Positions 1 through 9,068 of a DNA stretch of 64,000 nucleotides are shown piece by piece. The notes beneath the pieces are model-generated. The model was not told where the DNA came from and did no database searches. It saw only the letters and a program-made list of their open reading frames with translations. Position numbers and translations under genes: made by a program. The stretch is from Chitinophaga sp. YR627 (GTDB lineage: Bacteria > Bacteroidota > Bacteroidia > Chitinophagales > Chitinophagaceae): positions 186,001-250,000 of the forward strand of contig NZ_FOUX01000002.1 in assembly GCF_900114995.1 (NCBI RefSeq), read 5' to 3'. Within the stretch, counting starts at the first letter, position 1, and each line of letters begins with the position of its first letter.

Positions 1-647
1 TACAGAAAGCGATCAACTCGCTGGGCGAACTGCCACGTGGTCTGAACGTGGAACTGATCGGTCTGAGTTCTACACTGACTGAAACACTGGACAGCTTACA
101 ATCAGGTTTGCTTGTAGCGATCGTGGTGATCTTCCTGATGCTGGCGGCTAACTTCCAGTCATTCAAAGTATCTGCAGTGGTACTGGCATCTGTACCGGCG
201 GTACTGATCGGATCCCTGACATTGCTGCTGCTGACCGGCTCTACGCTGAACCTGCAGTCTTACATGGGTATCATCATGTCAGTGGGCGTATCGATATCGA
301 ATGCGGTGTTACTGATCACGAATGCGGAGCAGTTGCGTCTGGAGAATGGTAATGCACTACTTTCCGCGAAAGAAGCAGTAGGTTTGCGTCTCCGTCCTAT
401 CCTGATGACGAGTCTTGCGATGGTGGCAGGTATGATCCCAATGGCCAGCGGCCTGGGTGAATCCGGCGACCAGACCTCTCCCCTGGGACGTGCGGTGATC
501 GGCGGCCTGATCGCCTCTACCTTCAGCACCCTGTTTATCTTACCACTGGTATTTGCATGGGCGCAGGGTAAAGCAACCACCCAATCGGTATCACTCGATC
601 CGGAAGATAAAGAAAGTAAAAACTATGTACCATCCTTACACGAATAA
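1..647 (+). CDS. RND efflux permease, C-terminal part (gene starts before the window)
   Basis: The open frame runs from base 3 to a TAA at 645-647, so only about 214 C-terminal residues are visible. They show the last hydrophobic helices of an AcrB/HAE1-type inner-membrane proton/drug antiporter. Family hallmarks are the VSISNAVLLITNA stretch, the cytoplasmic AVGLRLRPILMTSLAM segment and a GxxGRAVIGGLIASTFSTLFILPLVF final helix. An adaptor lipoprotein starts one base after the stop, so the two are co-transcribed. Substrate cannot be told from this part. The family call is secure. Confidence 0.93.
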   Translation, partial: QKAINSLGELPRGLNVELIGLSSTLTETLDSLQSGLLVAIVVIFLMLAANFQSFKVSAVVLASVPAVLIGSLTLLLLTGSTLNLQSYMGIIMSVGVSISNAVLLITNAEQLRLENGNALLSAKEAVGLRLRPILMTSLAMVAGMIPMASGLGESGDQTSPLGRAVIGGLIASTFSTLFILPLVFAWAQGKATTQSVSLDPEDKESKNYVPSLHE

Positions 648-648
648 T

Positions 649-1764
649 ATGAACAGTCTTAAAGCACTTGCTATCACAATAAGTTTACCTGCCACACTGT
701 TTTTCAGCAGCTGTAGCCACACAGAAGGTAAATCAGAAAATAAAGAAACCGCACAGGAGGAAGCTGCTGTTGCAGCAATATCCCTGCAGAAAGGTAAACT
801 CACTTCTTCTCTGCAACTTCCCGGTGAGCTGATCGCTTACCAGCAGGTAGATATCTATGCAAAGGTGAGCAGCTTCGTAAAGAAACTGCATGTAGATGTG
901 GGTACGGAGGTAAGTCAGGGGCAGCTGCTGGCTACTATGGAAGCACCTGAGATCAGTTCTCAGCTGGCCGGAGCTGAATCCCGGATCAAATCACAGGAGG
1001 CGGTATACCTGGCCAGTAAAGCCAATTACGACCGTTTGTATAATACCAGTCTGACACCCGGTACCGTTTCCAAAAACGACCTGGATATAGCGCAGGCTCG
1101 TATGAAGTCAGACCTGGCACAATGGGATGCCGGTAAGGCAGCTTACAGGGAAATCTCTGACAACAGGAACTACCTGGAGATCAGAGCACCATTTTCAGGC
1201 GTTATCAGCGCGAGAAATGTAAGTGCGGGCGCTTATGTTGGTCCGACAGGGAAAGGCTCTGAATTGCCTTTATTTACCCTTCAGGAGCAAAAGAAACTCC
1301 GTCTGGTGATCTCTGTTCCGGAATCTTATACTGCGTATCTGAACAGCAGCAGTGAGGTGAAGTTCAATGTGAAGGCATTTACCGGTCAGCAGTTCACAGC
1401 GAAGGTGAACCGTCTTTCCGGCGCACTGGATGCCCGTCTGCGTTCACAGCGTATTGAAATGGATGTGATCAACAATGATAAAAAGCTGTTACCGGGAATG
1501 ATCGCGGAAGTGAATATTCCGATGGATGCGGCTGATAGCACCTTCCTGGTACCAAAAGCAGCGGTGGTGAATTCTACAGTGAATGTATTCGTGGTAAGGG
1601 TAACAAACGGCAAAGCGGAAAGAGTACAGGTGCAAACCGGCCGCGAAGCTGATGGTAAAATTGAAATCTATGGCAATCTCAACGAAGGCGACACCATTCT
1701 GGCCGCCGCTAACGAAGAAATAAGAGAAGGCGCTGAACTGAAGCACGTTAAAACAGGCAAGTAA
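649..1764 (+). CDS. RND efflux periplasmic adaptor (membrane fusion lipoprotein)
   Basis: HlyD/AcrA-type adaptor of about 371 residues that links the inner-membrane pump to an outer-membrane channel. I chose the ATG at 649 because it gives a clean lipoprotein signal (MNSLKALAITISLPATLFFS, then lipobox Cys22). An in-frame ATG at 625 is possible, but a longer upstream extension would overlap the permease. Beta-barrel/lipoyl features appear at about residues 65-100 (VDIYAKVSSFVKKLHVDVGTEVSQGQLL), followed by an alpha-hairpin to about 170, the second lipoyl half (YLEIRAPFSGVIS) and a C-terminal membrane-proximal domain. It follows the permease by one base. No outer-membrane factor is present downstream. 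Confidence 0.92.
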   Translation: MNSLKALAITISLPATLFFSSCSHTEGKSENKETAQEEAAVAAISLQKGKLTSSLQLPGELIAYQQVDIYAKVSSFVKKLHVDVGTEVSQGQLLATMEAPEISSQLAGAESRIKSQEAVYLASKANYDRLYNTSLTPGTVSKNDLDIAQARMKSDLAQWDAGKAAYREISDNRNYLEIRAPFSGVISARNVSAGAYVGPTGKGSELPLFTLQEQKKLRLVISVPESYTAYLNSSSEVKFNVKAFTGQQFTAKVNRLSGALDARLRSQRIEMDVINNDKKLLPGMIAEVNIPMDAADSTFLVPKAAVVNSTVNVFVVRVTNGKAERVQVQTGREADGKIEIYGNLNEGDTILAAANEEIREGAELKHVKTGK

Positions 1765-1782
1765 GAAAGGATGAAATCAAAA

Positions 1783-1818
1783 GCAAAAGGCGTCCGCTTA
1801 CGCGGGACGCCTTTTTGC
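1783..1818 (+). terminator. Intrinsic terminator after the RND operon
   Basis: GC-rich hairpin AAGGCGTCCGC / GCGGGACGCCTT with a 4-base loop, flanked by A and T tracts. The symmetry would let it work for both converging transcription units (efflux operon on +, metallopeptidase gene on -). Confidence 0.85.
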
Positions 1819-1839
1819 ATATATATAGGGAGCCGAATA

Positions 1840-3294
1840 CTACTGAATCACTACCTTCTTTGTGTAATACTTAGTACCGTTTGTAACTACCAACACATAT
1901 ACACCACCCGCTACATTCCCTGTATTTACTGATACAGTTGCTGCATTGGCGGTCTGGTGTACCACCGGCGTTTTATTCACATCTACCAGCGATACTTTCA
2001 GTGGCGCTTTGGCGTCATATTCCGTTACCCTTACCGTCAGGGAAGTACCTCTGCTGACAGGGTTCGGGAATACTACCAGTCCTTTGTCCGACGATAGGGA
2101 TAAACCGTCTTTTTCTTCAGGTGCTACGCTTACTGTGGCAGCAGCCAGTTTTTCCACTCTGATAGAAGACACCTGGTCATTCCAGCCGGCTTCCATGGAA
2201 GCCGCATCCGCAGTAAATACTTTGGAAGAACCGGTGAAGTTGTCATCCATGTAGAAAGTGACTCTGTAGCCGGCAGCTACTTTCAGCGAGGTGACATCGT
2301 CATTCCTTGCACCGTAGGCTCTGAGGGTGGTCAGGTTGTAATTGCCTTCCGGCAGGTATACGCCGTAACCACCGTAATTGATATCCTGGAACAGACTGGC
2401 AGCAATTGGCTTAGGTGTGCTATAAGTAAAGGGATATTTCTGCTGTGCCTGTACGAATTGTGTTTCATATTCGCTGGTCCAGCCGAATGCTGTCGTTGCC
2501 AGTGACTTCAGGTTTACACCTGCAGCTCCGCTCCAGAAATGTACAAATTCGCCCATGTTCATGCCGCCGTTGTATTCGGAGCCAGTACGGGAGAAATAGA
2601 GCGCTACCTGTACGAAATAACGGTTTAACACCTGTGTACCGCCATACTGATTGTAGATTGGATAAAACCAGTCCCTGAACCAGGCGGTATTGGCTCTTGG
2701 GAAATTATCCCTGCCTGCTGTGAATTGCGTGTAGACTGAGTTTTGGTAGGTAGTCAATCCCAGACCTTTGTAGACGTCATAAATGTAGATCTCTGCCCAT
2801 TTACTGTCTCCCCAGATACCAAAAGCAGGAGAGCCATGCGTGTTTTTAGAGCCGATTTCCACAATATGTCCGACTTCATGCGTCAGCAGGTTATGGTCAC
2901 CTTCTGTAGCCCCTGTCCAGTTACCCGGACCTGCGTCGATCACATTTCTGAAATCGTGGCTGGCATCAAAGTAAGTAGAAGGGTGACCACCGCTGTATTT
3001 GTTGGCATGCATGACGGCATACAGCTGTGGTTCGGTACCAAAGGAACCGTATGTCTTTTTGGTATACCGCCATACGTCTGAGAGGAACTGATTGGGCCAG
3101 GTGACAGAGCGGCTCACATCATTGTCATAATAGAGCGCCAGGTCATTATCCAGGTAGACACGCTGCAATAGCTGCACGTGTTCAAACCAATGTTCCTGCC
3201 AGGTTGCAGGAGTTGTCTGGGCCTGTACCTGTGACAGAGGAGATACGAGGCAGCTGGCAAACATTGCCAGTAAACAGTAGAAGTGTTTACGCAT
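1840..3294 (-). CDS. Secreted HExxH metallopeptidase-like protein with crystallin-like domain and T9SS sorting domain
   Basis: A 484-residue secreted protein. Residues 1-26 form a Sec signal peptide ending VQAQ. The middle region carries HEVGH at 139-143 in a THEVGHIVEIGSK context, the zinc-binding motif of gluzincin-like peptidases. About residues 298-385 (FQDINYGGYGVYLPEGNYNL...) look like a beta/gamma-crystallin fold, often a calcium-binding stability module. The last about 80 residues (VFPNPVSRGTSLTVRV ... GGVYVLVVTNGTKYYTKKVVIQ) are a T9SS type A sorting domain. It lies tail to tail with the efflux operon and shares the C-terminal domain type with the neighbouring glycanase, so both probably leave the cell by the same machine. 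Protease activity is inferred from the motif only. Confidence 0.8.
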   Translation of the reverse strand: MRKHFYCLLAMFASCLVSPLSQVQAQTTPATWQEHWFEHVQLLQRVYLDNDLALYYDNDVSRSVTWPNQFLSDVWRYTKKTYGSFGTEPQLYAVMHANKYSGGHPSTYFDASHDFRNVIDAGPGNWTGATEGDHNLLTHEVGHIVEIGSKNTHGSPAFGIWGDSKWAEIYIYDVYKGLGLTTYQNSVYTQFTAGRDNFPRANTAWFRDWFYPIYNQYGGTQVLNRYFVQVALYFSRTGSEYNGGMNMGEFVHFWSGAAGVNLKSLATTAFGWTSEYETQFVQAQQKYPFTYSTPKPIAASLFQDINYGGYGVYLPEGNYNLTTLRAYGARNDDVTSLKVAAGYRVTFYMDDNFTGSSKVFTADAASMEAGWNDQVSSIRVEKLAAATVSVAPEEKDGLSLSSDKGLVVFPNPVSRGTSLTVRVTEYDAKAPLKVSLVDVNKTPVVHQTANAATVSVNTGNVAGGVYVLVVTNGTKYYTKKVVIQ

Positions 3295-3416
3295 AATTAA
3301 ACGGTTAATTTGAGGGAAAAGATCACCGGACTTTCAACCAGTGACGGTTTATATAAAAAACACTTGATTACATGATGATCATTTACCGTTTCCTGCCTCG
3401 TACACATCTGTTTGAA

Positions 3417-3444
3417 GGAAGGACTGCCTGAAGGCAGCCCTTCC
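3417..3444 (-). terminator. Hairpin downstream of the glycanase gene
   Basis: Inverted repeat GGAAGGaCTGCC / GGCAGcCCTTCC with a TGAA loop, 13 bases past the stop of the GH5-GH18 gene. It lacks a long U-tract, so termination strength is uncertain. Confidence 0.4.
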
Positions 3445-3456
3445 CGTGTTATATGG

Positions 3457-6400
3457 TTACTGAATCAGTACCTTGCTGGTAAATATGTTATTACCATTGG
3501 TAACAGTCAGTATATAGAAACCACTGGCCATATTGCCAGTAGATACTGTCACGACTGCGGCGTTGGCTTTCTTATAAGCTACTACCCGCTTATTCACATC
3601 CACTACTGATACATGTACCGGAGCGGCTGCATTGTATTTTTTCACGTTAACGGTCAGGGTACTTCCCTTCATTACCGGATTAGGATATACCAGCAGACTG
3701 CCATTCGCAGCAATACTCATCGCTGATTTCTCCTGTTGTACGGCAGCGATCGAAGAGGCTGTCAATGCAGATGCTGCTGCCCAGTTGAATCTTTCCCATC
3801 CATCAATAGCCGGTCTGTTGCAGGTCATCGCCTGTTCTCCATTTTCAGAAGAAACATACATGCCATTGTTGCCACGGAGGGAGACGGAACCATCACTGTT
3901 GCTGATCCAGTCAAACACTTCCCATCCGTCGATAGCCGGTCTGTTACAGGTGATGGCCTGTTCGCCATTCTCAGAAGAAACATACATACCGTTGTTACCT
4001 CTCAGCGCGATCTTACCATTGCCCGCATCTATCACCGTAAAGAGTTCCCATGCCTGCTGAATATCTGACTCGCACCACATTGCACCCTGTCCGTTTCTTG
4101 AGTTAACGTATTTGCCGTTAAAGCCCTGCAACCAGATCGTTTTACCGATAGGCGCCGTGGTCGGATCCGGATTCGGGTTCGTTACTGTGGTATCACCTCT
4201 CTCTAACACAACCTGGTTGATCGCGTTCAGGAGGGAGTTAGCGCCAGTAACATCCTGTGACAGTTCCCAGATCATGATACCACCACCCTGATCGAATGCC
4301 AGGTTAGTTTTCGCCTTAATAGTAGGGATACCGTTGTATCCTACACCCTGGTAAGTGTCTGCATTTGGACTTGCGCCTCTTGCCAGCAGCTGTGCGTAAG
4401 ATTCCCAGCTCGGACGACCATAGAATGGTACACCCAGGATGGCTTTTTCTTTTGGCAACCCACGACCCCTCCAGTAGTTCAGCGAACGCTGTGCATAACT
4501 ATAGGTAGAGTGCTGATATTCGTTTTCATCATATGCCATCAGAGTCAGGTAATCTACCAGCGGGAATACGCTGGCCAGGATACTTCCACCGTTTTCACCT
4601 ACTACAGCAGCTGTGAGCAGTTTGCCACGGCTATGCAGCTGAGTGGAAAGTTCTGTCATCAGCAATACATAGTTATTAGCAGAAGCGCCATTGTCAGGAT
4701 ATTCCCAGTCAATATCAGCGCCATCCAGGCCATACTGGTTTACGAATGCGATCACCGCGTTTACGAAAGTGGTACGGGTAGATGCGTTACGTGCCAGGTT
4801 TTCGAAGCCCTGATCGTTACCATTGTTCCATCCGCCGATAGAGATCGATACTTTAACACCGGCAGCGTGTGACTGGGTTACCAGCGCGCGTAATGCGGTT
4901 GGATTGTCCAGTCCCTGTAAAGTACCGTCGTTGTTTGGCAGGAGGAATGCATAGTTTATGTTTGTCAGTTTGTTATAAGGTACTTTGCTGGTGCTCGGAC
5001 TACCCGCCCATCCAGGCCAGTAACCTACAACTTTAAACTGACCTGGGGCCGCAGTTGGTCCATCCTGATCAGGAACATCCTGCGCGTTCCCTACTACGCT
5101 ATAACCGAATGCTTCCCAGCCACTCGCAGTAGGACGGGTGCAGGTCATCGCAGCAGCACCGTTCTCAGAGGAGACAAACAGCCCGTTGCTGCCTCTGAGA
5201 CTTACCTTGCCGTCAGCCGTTTCGAGCCAGTCAAATGCTTCCCAGCCCTGGATAGTCGGTCTGTTACAGGTAATTGCCTGCTCACCGTTCTCAGAAGAAA
5301 CATACATACCGTTGTTACCTCTGAGCGCGATCTTACCATTGCCCGCATCTACCACAGCAAAGAGTTCCCATGCCTGTGGCGTATCGGAATCGCACCACAT
5401 GGCGCCCTGGCCGTTCCTTGAGTTAACGTATTTACCGTTAAAGCCCTGCAGCCAGATCGTTTTACCGATAGGTGCATTAGCAGAACTTCTGCCTGGCGCT
5501 ACAGCAGCGATCGTGTTTGTGTTCTTTACGTTGTTGACAAATCTGATGTTGTTCAATACAGCGCTCATATTGCCAGCGCCATCCATCAGGTACGGCGGAG
5601 GAATACGCAGCAATGCGGCATTCTCGCCACCGTCAAAACGTTTGTAGGTCCAGTGGAACCAACCCACTCCGGCAGCATTCATAGCCGCGATATTGGCACG
5701 CAGCCAGTTGCTGTTGTTTTCTCCGGTCTCTCCTACTACTACCGGCACATTGTGTGTGTTACGGAAGTTGCTGATGTTACCCAGTTCGTTGATCTGGTTG
5801 GCATCGCCATTGGTAGTAGTTGTTGATGTGGAAGTACCGTAGCGGTGTGCATTGTACACCAGATTACTTCTGTTGGTAAAGGTAAATGGTTCGAGGTAGT
5901 TGTATTGGTTACCCCAGCCATTTCCTTCCACCATTAACAGGTGTGTGTCACCCTGTGCGCGAATAGCGTTGATCAGTCTTTCAAAGAGCGCGTGGATGCT
6001 CTGATTAGCCGGAACGTTATTGGGTTCGTTGATCAGATCATAAAAGCCTACACGGTCGTCATTAATGTAACGTGCAGAGATACGCTGCCATAAGCGTACG
6101 GTGATGTCCTGATAGATAGGTTTGTTCCAGAGATCATTCCCCATCAGTGCATCAGAGATGTTGGCGTCAGTACCAGCAGCACCCGGAGCTGCGTGCAGGT
6201 CCAGCACCACATACATGTTGTTGGCAGCACACCATTTCAACAGACTGTCTGTCAGGCGGAAACCTTCCAGGTTCTGATCGTTGAACAACTGGTTACTGTT
6301 GTACCAGGAGGTCAGCGAACTTACATAGCTGTTGTAAGTTGATGCATTGCGCGCTACGCCATTTCTTACTGCCCGCTGTGCGGCTGTCAGAAAGAGGTCA

Positions 6401-6768
6401 TAGTGCAATGGCAGGCGAACACTGTTAAAGCCCTGGGAAGCCAGGTAATCAATATCCGCTTTGGTAATAAAATTGTCGCGCCAGCTCTGGTAAAATGCTT
6501 CTACTGCGGCGTCGCTCTGCCCCTGGTCATAGAGGCGTTTTTTGATGGACCACTGTGTACCGCCACCAGAGAAAGAAGGTTTGATCATATATCCTTCCTG
6601 CAACAACCAGCCACCTACGTTGATCCCTTTAAAGATCACTTCCTGGTTACTGGCGTTGACGATACGTTTTCCATCTGCCCGCAGACGGGACAGCTGGGAA
6701 AATGCGTGCTCTGCGCCCAGACAGAGGAGCAGCAGCAAAAGTGTACAGAATAGTCTTAGTTGACGCAT
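3457..6768 (-). CDS. T9SS-exported bifunctional glycanase: GH5 - fascin - GH18 chitinase - fascin - sorting domain
   Basis: About 1103 residues from the ATG at 6768, which gives a good signal peptide ([20 protein letters not shown]...FSQ); an in-frame ATG at 6810 adds 14 residues. Order: a GH5 catalytic domain (about 20-420; acid/base Glu in LINEPNN, nucleophile Glu in [10 protein letters not shown]); a fascin-like trefoil (about 430-560); a GH18 chitinase domain (about 580-860) with the full DxxDxDxE signature [10 protein letters not shown] plus SISIGGW; a second fascin-like domain (about 875-1000); and a T9SS type A sorting domain. It is a secreted or surface polysaccharidase, probably against chitin and a beta-glucan as in fungal walls; substrates are inferred. 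The fascin modules probably bind carbohydrate. Genus-typical architecture, but two catalytic domains in one chain is notable. Confidence 0.9.
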   Translation of the reverse strand: MRQLRLFCTLLLLLLCLGAEHAFSQLSRLRADGKRIVNASNQEVIFKGINVGGWLLQEGYMIKPSFSGGGTQWSIKKRLYDQGQSDAAVEAFYQSWRDNFITKADIDYLASQGFNSVRLPLHYDLFLTAAQRAVRNGVARNASTYNSYVSSLTSWYNSNQLFNDQNLEGFRLTDSLLKWCAANNMYVVLDLHAAPGAAGTDANISDALMGNDLWNKPIYQDITVRLWQRISARYINDDRVGFYDLINEPNNVPANQSIHALFERLINAIRAQGDTHLLMVEGNGWGNQYNYLEPFTFTNRSNLVYNAHRYGTSTSTTTTNGDANQINELGNISNFRNTHNVPVVVGETGENNSNWLRANIAAMNAAGVGWFHWTYKRFDGGENAALLRIPPPYLMDGAGNMSAVLNNIRFVNNVKNTNTIAAVAPGRSSANAPIGKTIWLQGFNGKYVNSRNGQGAMWCDSDTPQAWELFAVVDAGNGKIALRGNNGMYVSSENGEQAITCNRPTIQGWEAFDWLETADGKVSLRGSNGLFVSSENGAAAMTCTRPTASGWEAFGYSVVGNAQDVPDQDGPTAAPGQFKVVGYWPGWAGSPSTSKVPYNKLTNINYAFLLPNNDGTLQGLDNPTALRALVTQSHAAGVKVSISIGGWNNGNDQGFENLARNASTRTTFVNAVIAFVNQYGLDGADIDWEYPDNGASANNYVLLMTELSTQLHSRGKLLTAAVVGENGGSILASVFPLVDYLTLMAYDENEYQHSTYSYAQRSLNYWRGRGLPKEKAILGVPFYGRPSWESYAQLLARGASPNADTYQGVGYNGIPTIKAKTNLAFDQGGGIMIWELSQDVTGANSLLNAINQVVLERGDTTVTNPNPDPTTAPIGKTIWLQGFNGKYVNSRNGQGAMWCESDIQQAWELFTVIDAGNGKIALRGNNGMYVSSENGEQAITCNRPAIDGWEVFDWISNSDGSVSLRGNNGMYVSSENGEQAMTCNRPAIDGWERFNWAAASALTASSIAAVQQEKSAMSIAANGSLLVYPNPVMKGSTLTVNVKKYNAAAPVHVSVVDVNKRVVAYKKANAAVVTVSTGNMASGFYILTVTNGNNIFTSKVLIQ
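3938..4155 (-). repeat. Fascin-module DNA repeat, copy near the C-terminus
   Basis: A 218-bp stretch that matches 5258-5475 at most positions, including long identical runs. It encodes the half-module from [20 protein letters not shown] to [14 protein letters not shown]. Equal length and high nucleotide identity suggest recent internal duplication or gene conversion. Confidence 0.85.
5258..5475 (-). repeat. Fascin-module DNA repeat, copy between GH5 and GH18
   Basis: Partner of the repeat at 3938-4155: same 218-bp length and same encoded module. The two copies flank the GH18 domain, so recombination between them would excise the chitinase domain in frame. Confidence 0.85.
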
Positions 6769-7092
6769 GCTTTGTGGAATGCACAACCGGTTTGTGTAAT
6801 GGATTTTCATTTGAGGGTGTTATTTAAGGTTTATCATAGACTAAAAGGTACGGTTCACCGGACTCCGCCGAGTCAGGCCAACATATTTGTCGTGTAAGTA
6901 CCCCAAGGGTACCACGCAAACGATTACTTTTTTTTCGCAGTGTGATCAGCTGAAACACAGTAGGCTGATATGCAATAGATAAACAGCATGTGTTATAACA
7001 GGGAAATGTATGGTGGAGAACCTTTGCTATGGGAGTTATCAGATATTCATATGGTGAATATGCAGCGACCTGATTGGAGGGTTATACAAACA
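6769..7092. other. Intergenic region upstream of the glycanase gene
   Basis: About 320 bases holding the 5' region of the glycanase gene. I see no convincing ORF, repeat or promoter match beyond AT-rich patches. Confidence 0.5.
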
Positions 7093-7120
7093 AAAAGAGG
7101 ATGCGTTTGCATCCTCTTTT
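7093..7120 (-). terminator. Terminator of the cvfB-like gene
   Basis: Perfect 12-bp stem AAAAGAGGATGC / GCATCCTCTTTT with loop GTTT, just past the stop codon at 7129. On the minus strand it ends in a run of Ts. Confidence 0.9.
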
Positions 7121-7128
7121 CTACTATT

Positions 7129-7962
7129 TTATTCTTCATCGATCAGTTTAATACCCGTCTGTGTGAAGATGATCTTACGTTGTTTATACAGGGCGCCCGT
7201 AGTCATTTTGAAGGTCTTTTTACTCATGCTGAAGAATTCATAGATCTCTTCAGGATCGGATTTATCATGGTAAGGCAGATAGCCATCATTTTCTTTCAGC
7301 AGTCGCAGGATCTTATCAGCTTCAGTCTCTACTCTGTCATAGCCTGGTTTACCCACTACCACATCGATCTTTTCTCTTTTAATGGATTTAATGAATCCTT
7401 TGAGTTTATCACCTATATCCAGAGTACCGAATACTTCGCTGTAGTGCAGTACACCGGTATGTTGATTATTGATAATAACAATGAACCCTATTTCAGAACG
7501 GCGGTAAACGATCATGTCTACCATGTCCAGTTCTTTCACAGTAAGATTCTCATTGCTTAAGTAAGGATCTATTTTTTCAGTAGCGGCTACGCGGTTGGTT
7601 AGTTCATCCAGGTAGATCTTTACCAGGTAATCCTGTCCGGGATGCATTTTGCTGATCTGTTTGGATGCTGGCACAAACAGGTCTTTCATCAATCCCCAGT
7701 CGAGGAACGCGCCCTGTTCTGTTACGCCGGTTGCTTTCAGGTTCACTATATCGCCTACTATCCCATATGGCTCCTGGTTGGTGGCTGTCAAGCGGTTTTC
7801 CGAATCGTGATAAATGAATACTTTGAGTTCATCTCCTTTTTGGGCGCCGGCAGGTACGAAACGTTTAGGCATCAGGATCTCCTGATCGCCCCCATCCAGG
7901 AACAGACCGTATTCGCTTTCTTTCTTTACCCTTAACAGGTTGTATTCACCTACTTTATACAT
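7129..7962 (-). CDS. cvfB: CvfB/YitL family S1-like RNA-binding protein
   Basis: 277 residues with repeated S1-like OB-fold segments: residues about 1-60 (GEYNLLRVKKESEYGLFLDGG), 65-130 (GDIVNLKATGVTEQGAFLDWG, then LFVPASKQ) and 145-215. A C-terminal winged-helix-like segment follows (YLPYHDKSDPEEIYEFFSMSKKTFKMTTGALYK). This is the length and order of CvfB/YitL, a cytoplasmic RNA-binding protein studied as a virulence regulator in Firmicutes. Its role in Bacteroidota is not established. The neighbouring YdeI-like gene is on the same strand 28 bases upstream, so they may be co-transcribed. Confidence 0.88.
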   Translation of the reverse strand: MYKVGEYNLLRVKKESEYGLFLDGGDQEILMPKRFVPAGAQKGDELKVFIYHDSENRLTATNQEPYGIVGDIVNLKATGVTEQGAFLDWGLMKDLFVPASKQISKMHPGQDYLVKIYLDELTNRVAATEKIDPYLSNENLTVKELDMVDMIVYRRSEIGFIVIINNQHTGVLHYSEVFGTLDIGDKLKGFIKSIKREKIDVVVGKPGYDRVETEADKILRLLKENDGYLPYHDKSDPEEIYEFFSMSKKTFKMTTGALYKQRKIIFTQTGIKLIDEE

Positions 7963-7990
7963 GTAATCGCTTTATTTTGCCGCGAAGGTA

Positions 7991-8497
7991 CTATTTTCCT
8001 TTGTTGAATCGGATCATTGCCGGATAATCCTGCTTACGGGCCAGTCCGGTAATAGACTCTGCAATACGTTTGGCTTTGGTCGGTTCGGTTTTGGCCGTCT
8101 CTATCCATTTCAGGAAATAGTTCTGATGCCCTTTGGTCAGTGTCTTAAAGAACGCCAGGGCTTCCGGCTCATCCTGCAGGCATTCCATGAATTCGGGAGA
8201 AGTAACCGGATCGGGATTATCGTCCTCTTTCAGCTGTATTTCAACTTTAGCTCCTACCTTTTTGGCAATTCCTTTGCGCATTGCTGCGTTCAGGGGCAGT
8301 ATAAAGGAACCATCTCCCATGGGCATCACTGCGGTCGCTTCTATCGCGTACTTGTCCAGCTTTCCTTTTACCCGAAATATCTTTCTGTTGCCTGGTTTTA
8401 TCTCCTGTGCGATATCTTCCGGTACAATAACATATGTCCATCCTGTTTTCTCTCCCTGCTGCTCAAATTTCAATATGGTTGCGGTATACTTAACCAT
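7991..8497 (-). CDS. DUF1905 / YdeI (OmdA)-like protein
   Basis: 168 residues. The N-terminal half (about 1-95; VKYTATILKFEQQGEKTGWTYVIVP ... GSFILPLNAAMRKGIAKKVGAKVEIQL) matches the small beta-barrel DUF1905 domain. The C-terminal half (about 105-168; ALAFFKTLTKGHQNYFLKWIETAKTEPTKAKRIAESI) is the helical YdeI/OmpD-associated domain. Fusions of these two are common in Bacteroidota; the biochemical function is unknown. No signal peptide, so cytoplasmic. Confidence 0.85.
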   Translation of the reverse strand: MVKYTATILKFEQQGEKTGWTYVIVPEDIAQEIKPGNRKIFRVKGKLDKYAIEATAVMPMGDGSFILPLNAAMRKGIAKKVGAKVEIQLKEDDNPDPVTSPEFMECLQDEPEALAFFKTLTKGHQNYFLKWIETAKTEPTKAKRIAESITGLARKQDYPAMIRFNKGK

Positions 8498-8560
8498 CTA
8501 GCATTTTTTTTGCTAACTTACTTAATAGCTGTCATTTTAAGAACTTCTAGAAACAGTACT

Positions 8561-9064
8561 ATGCTTATCTGCGAAACAGCACGCCTGCAAGTCCGTCGAT
8601 TTACCATTGATGACGCGCCCTTTATATTCCATTTGCTTAATTCTCCTACCTGGCTGATTTATATCGGCGACAGGAATGTCAGAGGCCTGCATGACGCCCG
8701 TAATTACCTGATCAATGGACCATTGGCCAGTTATGACCAGTATGGTTTCGGATTATACCTGGTGGCACTAAAAACGGATAAAACGCCTATCGGGATGACG
8801 GGTCTGATAAAAAGAGATGGTTTGGAAGAGGTAGATATAGGGTTTGCATTTCTGCCCAATTACACTGGTAAAGGGTATGCCTATGAAGCAGCCAATGCGA
8901 TAAAAGACTATGCCCTTACCACCTTGAAACTGTCCCGGGTTGCTGCTATTACAACGGAAAAGAATAACCATGCCATTGCCCTGCTGAACAAGATCGGCCT
9001 GCACCATGAGAAGATGGTACAATTGCCGGGGAGCAGCATAGAATTCATGTATTTTATCAATTGA
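8561..9064 (+). CDS. GNAT family N-acetyltransferase (RimJ/RimL-like)
   Basis: 167 residues from the ATG at 8561; the longer open frame upstream runs antisense to the YdeI-like gene and is not used. It begins LICETARLQVRRFTIDDAPFIFHLLN, typical of the RimJ/RimL-type GNAT subgroup. It has the acetyl-CoA loop region (FLPNYTGKGYAYEAANAIKDYAL, motif A) and NNHAIALLNKIGLHHE (motif B). It would transfer an acetyl group to a protein N-terminus, antibiotic or metabolite; the substrate is not predictable. Confidence 0.9.
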   Translation: MLICETARLQVRRFTIDDAPFIFHLLNSPTWLIYIGDRNVRGLHDARNYLINGPLASYDQYGFGLYLVALKTDKTPIGMTGLIKRDGLEEVDIGFAFLPNYTGKGYAYEAANAIKDYALTTLKLSRVAAITTEKNNHAIALLNKIGLHHEKMVQLPGSSIEFMYFIN

Positions 9065-9068
9065 TGAC

